NCBI GenBank assembly: GCA_032622095.1
Contig: CP136062.1
Span: 55,781,849 to 55,845,848 of the forward strand
Length of the DNA stretch: 64,000 nucleotides
Reading direction: 5' to 3'
From: Siphonodentalium dalli
Taxonomy: Eukaryota > Mollusca > Scaphopoda > Gadilida > Siphonodentaliidae
Position numbers and translations under genes: made by a program. Positions within the stretch are counted from its first letter, which is position 1, and every line of letters starts with the position of its first letter. The notes beneath the pieces were generated by a model that was not told where the DNA came from, made no database searches, and worked only from the letters and a program-made list of their open reading frames with translations. Of the stretch, positions 11,270-23,871 are shown in pieces.

Positions 11270-11430
11270 TATAGAAAAAGATGAATTGTAGCAAAGTCGT
11301 TCGAATATTAAATATCTAAACGCTCGCATACATGTGTTTGGTTCCCCCAACAAGCACGGCCTGGTAATTGAATGCTGATAGATATACGTAAGTTACACTC
11401 AGGTAAGGACTTTGTATCGATGCACTGAGG
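11270..11430. repeat. Dispersed repeat R3, copy 1
   Basis: The sequence from GATGAATTGTAGCA to GCTGATAGATA aligns directly with 18168-18290. The family is unknown. Confidence 0.6.
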
Positions 11431-11689
11431 ATAAATAACACGTTACATAAATGTATTACTTCGGAACAATTGCTCGGATCTTGTTTATTCTATCGTATAT
11501 ACTTGCATAAAATATGCATTATATGTTTGTCTTAATACGATTACTTGCACGCAACCACTCAAAACACCCTCCACACATACACATAACAACCACGGGTGGG
11601 TTTGCTATATCTGTATCATATTGAATGCTTCAAGTACATGTACATGTACCAGGTGGACAAGTTTATCACAACAATTGAGAGGTTGGTCG

Positions 11690-13677
11690 ACGCGTACGAA
11701 GTATACATGTCGGTGCACATAGAGAAGTATACATGTCGGTGCATCTAGAGCAGTATACATGTCGGTGCACCTAGAGAAGTATACATGTCGGTGTATACCT
11801 AGAGAAGTATACATGTCGGTGCACCTAGAGAAGTATACATGTCGTTGTATACCTAGAGAAGTATACATGTCGGTGCACATATAGACGTATACGTGTAGGT
11901 GCACCTAGAGCAGTATACATGTCGGTGCACATAGGGAAGTATACATGTCGGTTTACCAGAGACGTATACATGTCGGTGCACATAGAGAAGTATACATGTC
12001 GGTGTACCTAGAGGAGTATACATGTCGGTGTATACCTAGAGAAGTATACATGTCGGTTTACCAGAGACGTATACATGTCGGTGTATACCTAGAGACGTAT
12101 ACATGTCGGTGCACCTAGAGACGTATACATGTCGGTGCACATAGAGAAGTATACATGTCGGTGTACCTAGAGGAGTATACATGTCGGTGTATACCTAGAG
12201 AAGTATACATGTAGGTTTACCAGAGACGTATACATGTCGGTGTATACCTAGAGACGTATACATGTCGGTGCACCTAGAGACGTATACATGTCGGTGTATA
12301 CATAGAGACGTATACATGTCGGTATACCTAGAGAAGTATACATGTCGGTGCACCTAGAAAAGTATACATGTCGGTTTACCAGAGACGTTTACATGTCGGT
12401 GCACCTAGAAAAGTATACATGTCGGTGCACCTAGAGAAGTATACATGTCGGTTTACCAGAGACGTATACATGTCGGTGCACCTAGAAAAGTATACATGTC
12501 GGTGCACCTAGAGAAGTATACATGTCGGTGCACCTAGAGAAGTATACATGTCGGTGCACATAGAGACGTATACATGTCGGTGCACCTAGAGAAGTATACA
12601 TGTCGGTGCACCTAGAGAAGTATACATGTCGGTTTAGCAGAGACGTATACATGTCGGTGCACCTAGAAAAGTATACATGTTGGTGCAACTAGAGAAGTAT
12701 ACATGTCGGTGCACCTAGATAAGTATACATGTCGTGCACACAGAGACGTATACATGTCGGTGCACCTAGAGAAGTATACATGTCGGTGCACATAGAAAAG
12801 TATACATGTCGGTGCACTTAGAGAAGTATACATGTCGGTGCACCAAGAGAAGTATACATGTCGGTGTACCTAGAGAAGTATACATGTCGGTGTACCTAGA
12901 GAAGTATACATGTCGGTGCACCTAGAGAAGTATACATGTCGGTGTATACCTAGAGAAGTATACATGTCGGTGTATACCTAGAAAAGTATACATGTCGGTG
13001 CACCTAGAGAAGTATACATGTCGGTGTACCTAGAGAATTATACGTGTCGGTGCACCTATAAAAGTATACATGTCGGTGTATACCTAGAGAAGTATACATG
13101 TCGGTGCACCTAGAGAAGTATACATGTCGGTGCACCTAGAAAAGTATACATGTCGGTGTATACATAGAGACGTACACATGTCGGTGCACCTAGAGAAGTA
13201 TACATGTCGGTGCACCTAGATAAGTATACATGTCGGTGCACCTAGAAAAGTATACATGTCGGGGTGTACCTAGAGAAATATACATGTCGGTGCACCTAGA
13301 GAAGTATACATGTCGGTGTATACCTAGAGAAGTATACATGTCGGTGTATACCTAGAAAAGTATACATGTCGGTGCACCTAGAGAAGTATACATGTCGGTG
13401 TACCTAGATAATTATACATGTCGGTGCACCTAGAAAAGTATACATGTCGGTGTATACATAGAGAAGTATACATGTCGGTGCACCTAGAGAAGTATACATG
13501 TCGGTGCACATAGAGAAGTATACATGTCGGTGCACCTAGAGAAGTATACATGTCGGTGCACCTAGAAAAGTATACATGTCGGTGTATACATAGAGAAGTA
13601 TACATGTCGGTGCACCTAGATAAGTATACATGTCGGTGTACCAGAGAAGTATACATTTCGGTGCACCTAGAGAAGTG
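11690..13677. repeat. 2-kb minisatellite, 26-28-bp units
   Basis: More than 70 head-to-tail copies of a unit built on GTATACATGTCGGTGCACCTAG are present. Variation is concentrated in two places: the bases just before GTATAC (GAA, GAC, AAA, TAA) and the junction (GCACCTAG, GCACATAG, GTATACCTAG, TTTACCAG). A higher-order repeat is present: the rare GAGGAG variant recurs at 12011 and 12170, with matching order of surrounding units, giving a 159-bp period. Because 26 bp is not a multiple of three, minus-strand frames cycle through three phases and stay open. They are not genes. Confidence 0.95.
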
Positions 13678-14114
13678 ACCCACATTGGCAATTTCCGTGA
13701 TTGGACATCAATCCAAAATTATCTATCTGGCCAGGAAGAGAGCAAATAAGTACTTTTATGGCAAAATCTTTAGACAACTGACGCAAATTAATCTGTGTCT
13801 TACATGGGACACTCGTAATTGAGAACTGTTTATGAGAGTGGAAGAATTAGGATCCTCGAGCGTAAAGGCCTCAGTTAGCATAGAACTATCAGGCCAAAAA
13901 AATGGTTTTGGTTCTCAGGGCCACATTAGGCCTTTTTATTGCAATGCCTGATGTTATGACAAAAAAACATACGGAAAAATAAATTTAAACACATTATTTC
14001 ATAAACATGTCCATAGTAGAATTGTGTTGAATATTAGTGTGCATTGAGCTCTAACATGTAATGTGTTACAAAGTGAATTGAAGGCTTACAACATGAAGTA
14101 GATATAGTATACTA

Positions 14115-15909
14115 TTAGGGCCACTTGCTAATGGCGCTTTCGGCGCACTTATCCTGAAGTCACCCATAATTATGATGTGGTTAAGAATTCGATGATTAGA
14201 GCATTACAAAATATAGGCCCACCACATGAGGGGAGCATGCCCCATGTAACCCCTAATGCTCTTGTTATGACATTGGTTATTATATGCATCTGTGCAGGAG
14301 ATGCCCCTCTATTCGAATACACCAGAGCTCCAGGGTGGAGATATACTTGCATGGGGCAGGGATGCTGATGGCATGAAAATAGGGTTTTTTACCCAATTTT
14401 AAGTCAATAACATATAAGTACACCATCTGAGAGAAAAAAACCCCCAAGGACCCCTAATTCCCTTTTATAATCATGGGAATTTGGAAAAAATTGTCATAGG
14501 GATGTTCCTTTGATAAAAAATATTACTAGAGCTCCAAGATGGAGCTAGATCCCAGTTGACGGTCCAGGATAAGTGCACAGTACAAATGTTTATTGGTTTA
14601 ACATTTTAATTGTTCATTAATCGAATAATGTTATTGTTTTGTTTCAAAAATTAGTTAATCAAAGGTCCACTTTTAAATATAAAGAAACGAACTCGCAATG
14701 AGAACAGTTTTCAACGGCATAACACCATTTTGAATTGGCGGCTTAACGATACCGCCAGCTGATGCAATCACGGTATTTGCACACAGTAACCTGTATGTTA
14801 CCGGATGTTTACATTACATTAATGAGGGAAGCGAGGGTTTGCTCCGGCCTGCAGCCTACCCTCTATCGAACAATTTGATAAAAGTCCGGAACGGGATATG
14901 GATACATTCTCTGTAAATTCGTCCTACGCCAGGAGAACCGTCGCCATGAAAGCTCGTGAAACAGAGTCGGAGACCACCTTGTCGGGCAGAATCGGAGACC
15001 ACCTTGTCGGACAGAATCGGAGATCACATTGGAATGTCCAAATGGACCCCACTTAAACCAGGACAAAACTCGCAAATTCACGTAAAACCAATTGCCAAAC
15101 TTTCTACAGGTCGATATTTTCCGAACTGTTACCTCGCAGCCCTAATAAAATGTTTGTCAATTTCACTCCAGTCAAATCCAGGCGTCGATTTAAAAATAAA
15201 TGATCAGCTTTCAAATGTACACAATCCGATCAAACGGTCCCCATACCACCAACATACAACAATATTTCTTCAAAATACACGTAATTTATCACAATCGATG
15301 CATTTCTACAAAATAATGATAACCACTACCAACTACATGTATGGTATCAAATTTCTCAAAACTGTTTATTTGTTCAACAAAATATTTCCGTATTATTACT
15401 AAAGTACCACTAGATTTTAGAGTTATCCATCTTCATCCGCAAATTGTCCAGTAACTTGGGACCGTCTGATCGTATTGAGTACCTTTAACTGCCCACAAAG
15501 GAGGGACCAGGACCACACGGCCACAATAATTTTAAATCTGAATAACGAAAAATTCTAGCATTTATAGGTCTATCTACAGCAAATTTCAGCCCCTCCCTTT
15601 TAAAATTGATACATAGGCATATACATATCGCCATGCATATGTCCGGTCTGCACTGGGGTGATCACATACTTAATTATGCTTAATTGTACATGCGCTAATG
15701 GCGCATATTTTGTCGCTTTCGGCGCGGTGTGCCGAAAGCGCCGAAAGCGACAAAAAGTGCGCCGTAAAGGCGCACTTTTTGTCGCTTTCGGCGCGTTACT
15801 AACGGCGCATATTTGGTCGCTTTCGGCGCGCGTCGAAACAACGCTAATGGCGCACATTTTGTCGCTTTCGGCCCATCGCGCCGAAAGCGCCATTAGCAAG
15901 TGGCCCTAA
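14115..15909. mobile_element. 1,795-bp TIR element, 9-10-bp target duplication
   Basis: Perfect inverted ends of 32 bp begin TTAGGGCCACTTGC and run into TAATGGCGCTTTCGG. They are flanked by TAGTATACTA (14105-14114) and TAGTATACCA (15910-15919), a duplication with one mismatch. Length and ends fit a Mutator-type non-autonomous element. Inside, only the right end (15692-15895) has a dense cluster of GTCGCTTTCGGCGC and its complement. No transposase frame was found. Confidence 0.8.
15692..15895. repeat. Cluster of GTCGCTTTCGGCGC motifs in both orientations
   Basis: Alternating copies of GGCGCATATTTTGTCG, CTTTCGGCGC and their complements form several overlapping hairpins next to the right end of the enclosing element. 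The motif overlaps the terminal repeat itself, so the array may be multiplied transposase-binding sequence. The 83-codon frame here is a by-product. Confidence 0.8.
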
Positions 15910-16545
15910 TAGTATACCATAAATCTACTACTACAATTATGAAAATGATTAGCTGATCCTCATGCTCTTCTTACAATTAGTCATTGTGATATAACTTACA
16001 CTAATTGTAAATCCATACAATTGAAAGGCCCAGGATTAAATTCAGGATCACATATTAGAATGGGGGGGTTAAGTTTTTAGAAAACAATAACAATGTCATT
16101 ATGTAATGTTAGGTAATCCCAGTCATAGAATGGTAGTACAATGTCATTTTATGTAAGATTCAATGAGTTTATATGCATAACAGTTCCCTCTACATTTCTG
16201 GTTATTACTAGACAGAGGAAGGTATCTTTGTCCATGCTTACTATGTGCAGAAAAAAATAAAAAATAAAAATAAAACCCTCCCTCCCGCATTGATTTGAAC
16301 AAAAAAATTGCCCGAGAACCAAAACTCTTTTTTTTGTTTAGCCTTTCATTCCCAATCTAATGATTATGTTGTTCCTATTAAATGGTTTTGCCAACGTTTT
16401 CCTAGTGAGCTTTATTGTGAATTTGGCTATTGTCACATTAAGCATGACCGTTACCAATGAGGCGGTTTCCTTAGGGTGTGGTCCTACGTCGTAGGATGAG
16501 ATTTAATTCAACATACACCAAATGGGTAGTTGCACATATAATAAA

Positions 16546-16600
16546 CTAGCAGGGTTGCCCGCCGTAGCTCGGGTAAAAGTGTAACATGGACGATGCCACT
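16546..16600 (-). mobile_element. Helitron 3' terminus
   Basis: Read on the minus strand, a CCCGAGCTACGGCGGG hairpin is followed after a short gap by CTAG ending at 16546, with T next. Hairpin plus CTRR end at an A/T target is the Helitron signature. The 5' end was not located, so the element length is unknown. Confidence 0.6.
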
Positions 16601-17090
16601 TGAATATATTAAACCACATCGTTATCACAGAGATTGCTATATATCAGCTCTAGTGAAAAATACGACATAAATTCTGTTTTATTGTTGCACCCCTCCCCTC
16701 CCTCATCCTGACATGCATGGACTCAGTTGACTTTAAACCACACCATGATATTGCCCATATAATGGGGATAACTATATATATGCTTTCCAAAAGGGACGTA
16801 GCTGCAGTTGATCCATGGGATCCCTCGGAATATTAAATAGAATCCCACCTGACTCAACAACAGAGATATGACATTTTATTATACAAACATGAATAGGCAT
16901 TTTTAAATGAACCAAAAAGATCGATGGCCTGTAATAAGTTATCGTGAACTGGGAGTACCGACAGCCTCCAATGCCGGATTGAAACACGTATCACTCCTCA
17001 TAAATATTGACCAGTACCCACAAAGTGTTTGTGACGACAGTTGATGTGTAACTCGATACAACTGACAATAAGCAAGTGGCTCGGACACTT
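16601..17090. other. Unassigned stretch with an R1 scrap
   Basis: About 16670-16760 retains a weak R1 match (TTGCACCCCTCCCC, AAACCACACCATGA). The rest is unassigned. Confidence 0.35.
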
Positions 17091-17095
17091 TTTAA

Positions 17096-17487
17096 CCCTT
17101 TACCCAACAGAATGGCCCTGTGCCAATGCATTCTCTTATATATGCGAGTCGACCATAGGTCGCCTCGCATATATAAGAGAATGCATTGGCTTAACACATT
17201 AACAATTATAAAATTGTTAAAGAATGTAAGAAAAAATGGTAAAAAGTGTTAAAAAAATATTATTTTTAGGCCAATGCATTCTCTTATATATGCGAGGCGA
17301 CCTATGGTCGACTCGCATATATAAGAGAATGCATTGGCACAGGGCATAACTGTAACTATCACAATGTGGTCAAGGAGCCGGTTCCAATGATATCCATATT
17401 TGTATGGTTCTATTGAGACAGACCGAAGATATTTTAGGCTGTTGAAGCTTTATTTGGCCGGTTTTGGCCGGTTTGTTGGGTAAAGGG
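17096..17487 (+). mobile_element. piggyBac-type MITE P1, copy B (392 bp)
   Basis: CCCTTTACCCAACA ends are flanked by TTAA at 17092-17095 and 17488-17491. Two inner palindromes lie near 17121-17190 and 17270-17338. Length and layout match copy C at 42201 exactly. It is non-autonomous. Confidence 0.9.
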
Positions 17488-17491
17488 TTAA

Positions 17492-18165
17492 AACATCCAC
17501 GGCGTCAACACTGATGACAGTTTTGTCAAACAAGAATGACTTTGGCTTGTCATTAAAACTATATTCATTGTACGCATTTGGTCGGGGTATGACACCAGCA
17601 ATCAAGGTCCACGCCTTGTTTAAACTTGACATCGTTTCGCGAGAAAATGACTTGTTCTATTCTATGGGCGTATGCATACCCGATAGCTACATAATTATAC
17701 TATAGCATGGTTGTACGACATCCCGGCGGGTTTCATCTTGTAGTCAGCGAGTCGCTTGAGCGACATATTGTTTACACGATGTTTGCCACGCGTTGCCAAG
17801 GACGCTGGAGCCATCCTACTGAATACAATGAATAGAATATGATACTCGTCCAACCCACACAGGTAACACAGACATTCCAAAGGTTGTTCATGAAAACAGT
17901 TAGGCCGAATGCAGTCCTAGGTCAATGAATGTTATCGACAGACATCGTGCATATATGTGCGGAAAATGTTGAACACATATTAAGTAGCATATGGTATACA
18001 AGTTTCCGATGTTGTTCACATTATATAGAACAAAATATCGACTGACACCAGCAACGATGCTTCCAGAATCTTATTTAAAATGCATAACGACAGATCCGTA
18101 TCACTCATTGGTAAACCTGTATCGAGCTCAACAATCGGACAAACCTATCTAAAAGATATATGTGA
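17492..18165. other. Unassigned non-coding stretch
   Basis: Open frames of 60-63 codons on both strands have no recognised motif. A short phrase (GTCAGCGAGTCGCTTGAGCG near 17743) resembles sequence inside the TTAA element at 23345, which may indicate a relic. Confidence 0.3.
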
Positions 18166-18167
18166 CA

Positions 18168-20015
18168 ATGAATTGTAGCATTGGCGTTCGAATACTAAAT
18201 ATTTATTTAAACGCTCGCGGCGTGAGTACATACGTATTTGGCTACCGCAACGCGCGCGTCATCGTAATTGAAAGCTGATAGATACACAATAGGTTACAAT
18301 CAACTAAATATTTCCCATAGGCGACAGTGTTAGGGTTAAGCCATCCCCACGATTCATTGCCCTACTGAGCCAAACTTTTCCATTTCCACAACTACCCGCT
18401 TTTGTGCACAAAATTTCAATATAGAAAAATATCCCCACCCCCTACCAAATTTGGCGACCAATGTAGCCGCTTGACGAACAATCCCACACAAATGGCCGAG
18501 GAATTAACATAGCTTATGAATTTCTTTTTTCTTTCACATTAAACAACCGAAGATATTTTACACCATTCAGCGGCCGGTATTTTTTTTATGCTGACTCGAG
18601 TTTCCCTACACAAATGCCAAGGGGCATAATTTCAAATATTTAGTTGCTTATAAGCTATACGCAACCAAAATGTGTGTATTTTTGCTTGAACATATATCAA
18701 ATTGTCACAGAAAACATAATATTAATACAAAACGTGCTTTCCAGACTAGAACTACACCACTTCTCCCTGTATTGGGTTGTATTTAACCCCACTGTTCCAG
18801 ACATTGGGCGCAAAATAAAACTTTGTCGGAGCACCTATGTTCCACTTTAACTCACTACAGACACCACACCATTGGGACTCTAGCTAAATTTTTCCTGTTT
18901 TGTGTCTTACATGACAACGGTCTATTTTTAAATAGAAGTCGTGTGGCTGTGAGGTGTACTTGAGATAAATATGTAACTGGATTATTAAAAACAACATAAA
19001 TACCCCAAAAGCGCTATTTTCGAGTCGAAAATCGTTTGTTTTGGTCGCGGGAAACACACAGGGACATATAATAACGCCGATTTGGCAATGTAACTGGATG
19101 CCAGTAATAACAGTCTTCAAGACGCAAAAAAAGTCGCATTTCATTACATTGAAGGAAATGACAAATTTGTAACTTGAATTACCCCACCCCCCTCGATTTT
19201 TCGGACTCGAAACTGGGGTTCGCTGTGTCCCTTAGAATTTCCCGGTCCACTCCCAATAACAGATCGAGAATAGTCGGATCACTAAACACGACGAGCGGCT
19301 GCTTGGCTCGTTTGTCCACTTTTCGACATTAAATGTGCACTATATGTTCCAAATAATTCATTTTAACAAAACACCCATGTTTTGGCATTAAATCTGTTTT
19401 TTGTTGCAAAGGGTTAATTTGTCAGATTATGGGGCGCTGCGACACGCTTTGGGTCCCTAACTTTGTTCACTCTTGGATTTGATTTGATTGGTGGCCAAAA
19501 TCTGTACTTCGTTGCCCTACAATCCGATGATACCACAAAACACGATTTTTGCCTATAGGTTACAATCAACTAAATATTTCGCATAGGCGACAGTGTTAGG
19601 GTTAAGCCATCCCCACGATTCATTGCCCTACTGAGCCAAACTTTAAATATTTCTGCGTGTAGAACTCCACGTCGGACATAAGTTGTCAAAAAAGAAACGG
19701 TGCCTCACCATACTTATTCCTGGAAATAAATTGGCATTTCCACAACTACCCCCTTTTGTGCACAAAATTTCAATATAGAAAAATACCCCCACCCCTACCA
19801 AATTTGGCGACCAATGTAGCCGCTTGACGAACAATCCCACACAAATGGCCGAGGAATTAACATAGCTTATGAATTTCTTTTTTCTTTCACATTAAACAAC
19901 CGAAGATATTATACACCATTCAGCGGCCGGTATTTTTTGTTATGCTGACTCGAGTTTCCCTACACAAATGCCAAGGGGCATAATTTCAAGTATTTAGTTG
20001 CTTATAACCAATAGA
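18168..20015. repeat. R3 copy 2 followed by a ~1.26-kb-spaced direct repeat
   Basis: 18168-18290 matches R3 at 11270. Then 18290-18650 recurs at 19555-20010. Both contain AGGCGACAGTGTTAGGG, CCACGATTCATTGCCC, TTTGGCGACCAATGTAGCC and CAGCGGCCGGTA. The second copy has an insertion of about 90 bp near 19645-19735. This may be two ends or two copies of one element around 18650-19555. No coding content is recognised. Confidence 0.65.
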
Positions 20016-20083
20016 TTATCTGTCTTCTCGCATATTTCGGATTCCCATTTTTGTGCATGCATTCGGCATAGTTTTCCAACTTG

Positions 20084-20990
20084 CTAGAATTTTGTAAAAA
20101 ATAATTGGCCCCCTTTTAAGTCACATATTATCGAAGTTGGAATGTTGGGTAGGCATGGGTACGGTACATGCATATGGATTAAGGGTTGATTAATAGAACT
20201 TGTCAATGGCATATATTGTCGCTTTGTGCTATTGGTTGTTATGAAATCGATGCGGATGTTGAAATTTGTATATAACGTGTGTGGGGTATATAATTTATTA
20301 TCTGATTGGAATAGGTCATTTATAAATTTCTCTCTGCCATTTAAAGTTGATTGACGAACCTTTTTCCAGATAATTGATGCCATAATAGCATAATTTGATT
20401 TATCTAATAACATAAATTTAAACCATGTGCCGAAAACATCTCTTCGGAAAGGGAGTTGTGAACTTGACTGTTTGCTTTACACTATAATTTGCATTGATAG
20501 TGAAAAGAATGAATCGTGTAAGAAAGGGGTGTCATTGCATATAGTGAAGCCAATTTCGATTGTTTGTAGATTACACGTCGTATCCAGGTAATTGTCATGG
20601 CGTGTTCAACATTAATATCATCTTCGAACCTCCGTGCAAATAGTCGGCACATAACTGTTTTCTGTTTATTCTATCTATTCCAAAAGAAATTATATAGACT
20701 GTTATTTATGGATTCCAAAACGCTGTTCATTTTATAATCAGTACTGTACCAGTATATTATTTTGGTTCGGCAGATAAGGCGTCCGCATTTCTTATCAATG
20801 AGTAATATTAAGTGTTTTGTCTGAACTACTAGCTGACGTGGACTTAACCAAACCGAGAAACGCCGGGAATTCGTCACCTTGGAGAATCGATATATTGTAT
20901 TTAGAAACATCTTTGAATATATTGTTCACGAAACACATAAGATTTTCGGTGGGCATTTTATTATACTTGACATACCCATAAAACATAACT
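20084..20990 (-). pseudogene. LINE reverse-transcriptase C-terminal relic
   Basis: Minus-strand frames carry pieces typical of the region downstream of the RT catalytic core in L1/Tx1-like LINEs. There is an FFWNR motif at the end of the 20910-20671 frame, then a WIRR segment in a shifted frame near 20590, then EKFINDLFQSD and a LYTNFNIRIDF-type segment in 20413-20084. Several frameshifts and stops separate them, and the RT active-site YxDD was not found. It is a 5'-truncated, decayed copy. The clade assignment is tentative, the LINE assignment fairly firm. Confidence 0.6.
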
Positions 20991-22370
20991 TATATGATTA
21001 AGTTTTGTGAACTTGTATGGACCAAATAAATATAATCCAGCTTCTTATACTAACTTGAAAAAAATAGTTACCATATTGGGAACACGCAATAACTACAAGC
21101 ATACAAATAACCCCCATGCCAAAAATGAAGTTGCGGACCTTGCCGGCAGCTATGGGGGATATATTCTTCGAAATCTCATTCCGCCGGAGCAAAATTCCCA
21201 TTCCGAGCGGTAGAAGATCCGATTCCGCGAAAGTTTTGCTCGATTTTCCATGCACGACCATGTTTACTAATTGGTGTATATTGAGGGAGCAACTCGTGGG
21301 ATGACACAATTAAATGATGGGATTTGTTTCTATGGTATTTTACTCTTCGCTTACTTATTCTTTATTACATAGCACACTGCACCAAATTACAAGATTACAA
21401 GGGTTTGCTCACTCAAATCCACACACACAGACGAAAAGTGTTGTGTACAAATGTGAATTTCGAAACGACAGAGATGTTTTGTAGAACAAATTGCTTATGT
21501 GTATCCGCAAACAACCCATCGTTACTTTAAAAATAAAGTTGATCAAAATACGCGATTTTAGCCTGACATAATGTATTCAAAGTGACACTACCATACGTTC
21601 CTGTTTTGTTTTCGGAGTGTTCCGATTCACGACACGCCCATTCTCAGCGTTCCCAATCCTGACATGGATAAATTTTTACCGTAATCCAGTTAATTGATTC
21701 ATTTTGCTGGCTCCACGGCCGTTCTACATGACGGTAAATTATCCTAAACTGATTGACTAAGTACAACGAATTAGTATCTTATACTACAATAAATCTACAA
21801 CGTCACTGGTATTGATTTTGATGCGATGTTTGTTTTTATTTTCCTGTAATATCTTGAGGTACTTTATTAACAAGACCAAACATACATGTACATGTATATG
21901 GGAAGCCAAATTGACACTTACTAAATAATTTAGCTTAAGTATACTCAATCCGATTCGATGGTCCCCATATTATCAGATTCCAACAACCACAACGTTTTTT
22001 TTAATGCGGCTCCAGTTATCAGAATCGATTTAATTGCCCAAAAATAATGCTAAACACAGTCAACTAAATTGCCCAAAAACCTATTATTTATCAACATTTT
22101 GTTCAACAAATGTTTGCTGGTTTGTCAATTATCTGACAGAAAATAGCCACTTGATATTAGAGAGACTTAAAGTTATCCATCTTCATCCACAATTTGGTCC
22201 GAGACCGTCTTCTCGTCAACCTTTTACTTGGTCACTAAAAATTATCACTGAAAAATAATAGATTTCAAAAATCGATACCTGATCAGTCCGAACTTTGTTC
22301 CTCGACTTGATTCAAATATCTTTGAGCATCGAAACTAAGGACATAGTATTTTGTGAACGTTAGTTCGGAT
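20991..22370. other. Unassigned non-coding stretch
   Basis: No gene is recognised. The part near 21960-22230 resembles 15200-15480 (ATCCATCTTCATCC followed by GAGACCGTCT or GGACCGTCT), indicating an unclassified dispersed repeat. Confidence 0.35.
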
Positions 22371-22403
22371 TATGAATCTTTAAGCAAAATACGGAATCTC
22401 TAA

Positions 22404-22820
22404 TTGCGCTTAAGTGCAATATGGGAAGATCTAATTGCGCTTAAAAGCAACAAGGAAATATTTAATTGCGCTCAAGTGCAATAATGAATATCTTATTGCG
22501 CTTAAGCACAAACGGGAGTCTCTAATTGCACTTAAGAGCATTAAGGAATATTCTTATTGCGCTTAAGTGCAATAAGAGCTAATTGTGCTTAATTGCAATT
22601 GAAAATCTTCCTTATTGCGCTTAATCGCAAGCCACATCATATAAACTCCCTGTAAATCAAATTGTGTAGTCCATATTACATTTGGTGGAGTTTATTTGTG
22701 ACATGTTGATTGTCCACATGTGGACCTATGAGGATTCTACTATTTGCATAGGGTTTATCTCATGAAGGAGATATTAATTGCGCTTAAGCGCAATACGGAT
22801 GTACTTACGCTTAAGTGCAA
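22404..22820. repeat. Phased array of a 16-bp palindrome
   Basis: TTGCGCTTAAGTGCAA and variants start at 22404, 22435, 22466, 22496, 22526, 22557, 22583 and 22615. The steps are mostly 30-31 bp, with two irregular ones at the end. Two more lie at 22778 and 22805. The palindrome core CTTAAG is nearly invariant, whereas the roughly 14-bp intervals differ. No associated gene is seen. Confidence 0.85.
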
Positions 22821-23344
22821 TAAGGAATGTCTAGTTTTAAATTATATTTCAAAAGCCATGACTTGCTTGACATTCGCAAATTGTACTAATATCGCAAAAT
22901 AAATCGTTAAATGATTTTTGTCTGATCTTCGCCCCATTTAACAGTCACTAAATTAATAATTTTCAATGGGTTTTTTTGTGTATGTGTCAAGTTTAAATTT
23001 GATCCACAGAAACGACACAGATAGGCTAATGATAACAAATTGGCGTCCCATCTCCATTTTGATAACGTTTTACAAACTAGCGACGTCATACAAAGCGGTA
23101 TATGCTATCAGTTTTGTGCGAGAATGCAGCGCATCTTTTCTGATTAATGGTCATATTCACGCTGGGAGAGACGACCACCAATATTCCCGTAAATTCCTTC
23201 ACTTCACCGAAGTATTGGCTGATGACACTCTAAAACAATACAATTTACAAACGGTTCAGAATACAAACTAACACAATATGCGGACGACACGACGCTCATA
23301 TATACTTGATGGTTCTGAAAATGGTCTGCCCGAATCGTACTTAA

Positions 23345-23867
23345 AGGGATACTGTACTCAAATGTTTATTTTTGGTTTCTATAGTCTCTGAGTCGTAGAA
23401 TAAGGTAACCATATTTCCATTATTTGAAAGTCTGTCGAAGTAACGTTACGGATAGCAGATTAGCCGGAAATCGAAAATAAAAGTGTTGTCGAGTAATTTT
23501 TGGACAGTTTTCAAGCAAATGTATCAAGTACAAGTTATATTATATGCATAATAATTTAAGTCATTGTATAGTCACTAGTCAGTGAGTGGCTTGAGTTTAC
23601 GCCCGTATCAACATACTTTTTTTTATATAAGCATGTGTGCCACGCGTTGCCCAATCAACTATCCGTGAATTATTTTGATTACGTCTTGTACACGGAAATT
23701 CGTAATTTAATATATATAAAACTATTAACTTTGATTTTAAGATAACCTATTAACCTGAACGTTTACAAAATACATCTTCGACTCAAATTACTTAATTGTC
23801 TATATATTATCGATATTAGATCGTTGTTATCACCGGGAATTTATTGAAAATGGCGTAGAGTAACCCT
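23345..23867. mobile_element. TTAA-flanked MITE P2, copy 1 (523 bp)
   Basis: It begins AGGGATACTGTACTC and ends GTAACCCT, with TTAA at 23341-23344 and 23868-23871. The interior aligns with the 27872 copy (GGTTTCTATAGTCTC, GAATAAGGTAAC, TTGTCGAGTAATTTTTG, GTTATCACCGGGAATTTATT). It is a non-coding piggyBac-type or other TTAA-specific element. Confidence 0.85.
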
Positions 23868-23871
23868 TTAA

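Larger units (their letters stand above)
13891..16343. mobile_element. Possible older TIR element enclosing the 1.8-kb element
   Basis: AGGCCAAAAAAATGG followed by TTTTGGTTCTC at 13891 is mirrored by GAGAACCAAAAC and a TTTGTTTAGCCT end at about 16315-16343. These would be degenerate inverted ends about 2.45 kb apart. No target duplication was identified, so the limits are tentative. Confidence 0.4.

Noticed and set aside
11605-13683. Minus-strand frames of 68-118 codons with His-Val-Tyr-Phe-Ser-Arg-Cys-Thr repeats
   Set aside because: They are the 26-bp minisatellite read in rotating phases; no start context, domain or non-repeat sequence.
15658-15909. 83-codon basic frame
   Set aside because: Entirely made of the GTCGCTTTCGGCGC motif cluster.
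22404-22820. CRISPR array
   Set aside because: Repeats are 16-bp palindromes with ~14-bp intervals, imperfect, with no cas genes, in a eukaryotic context.
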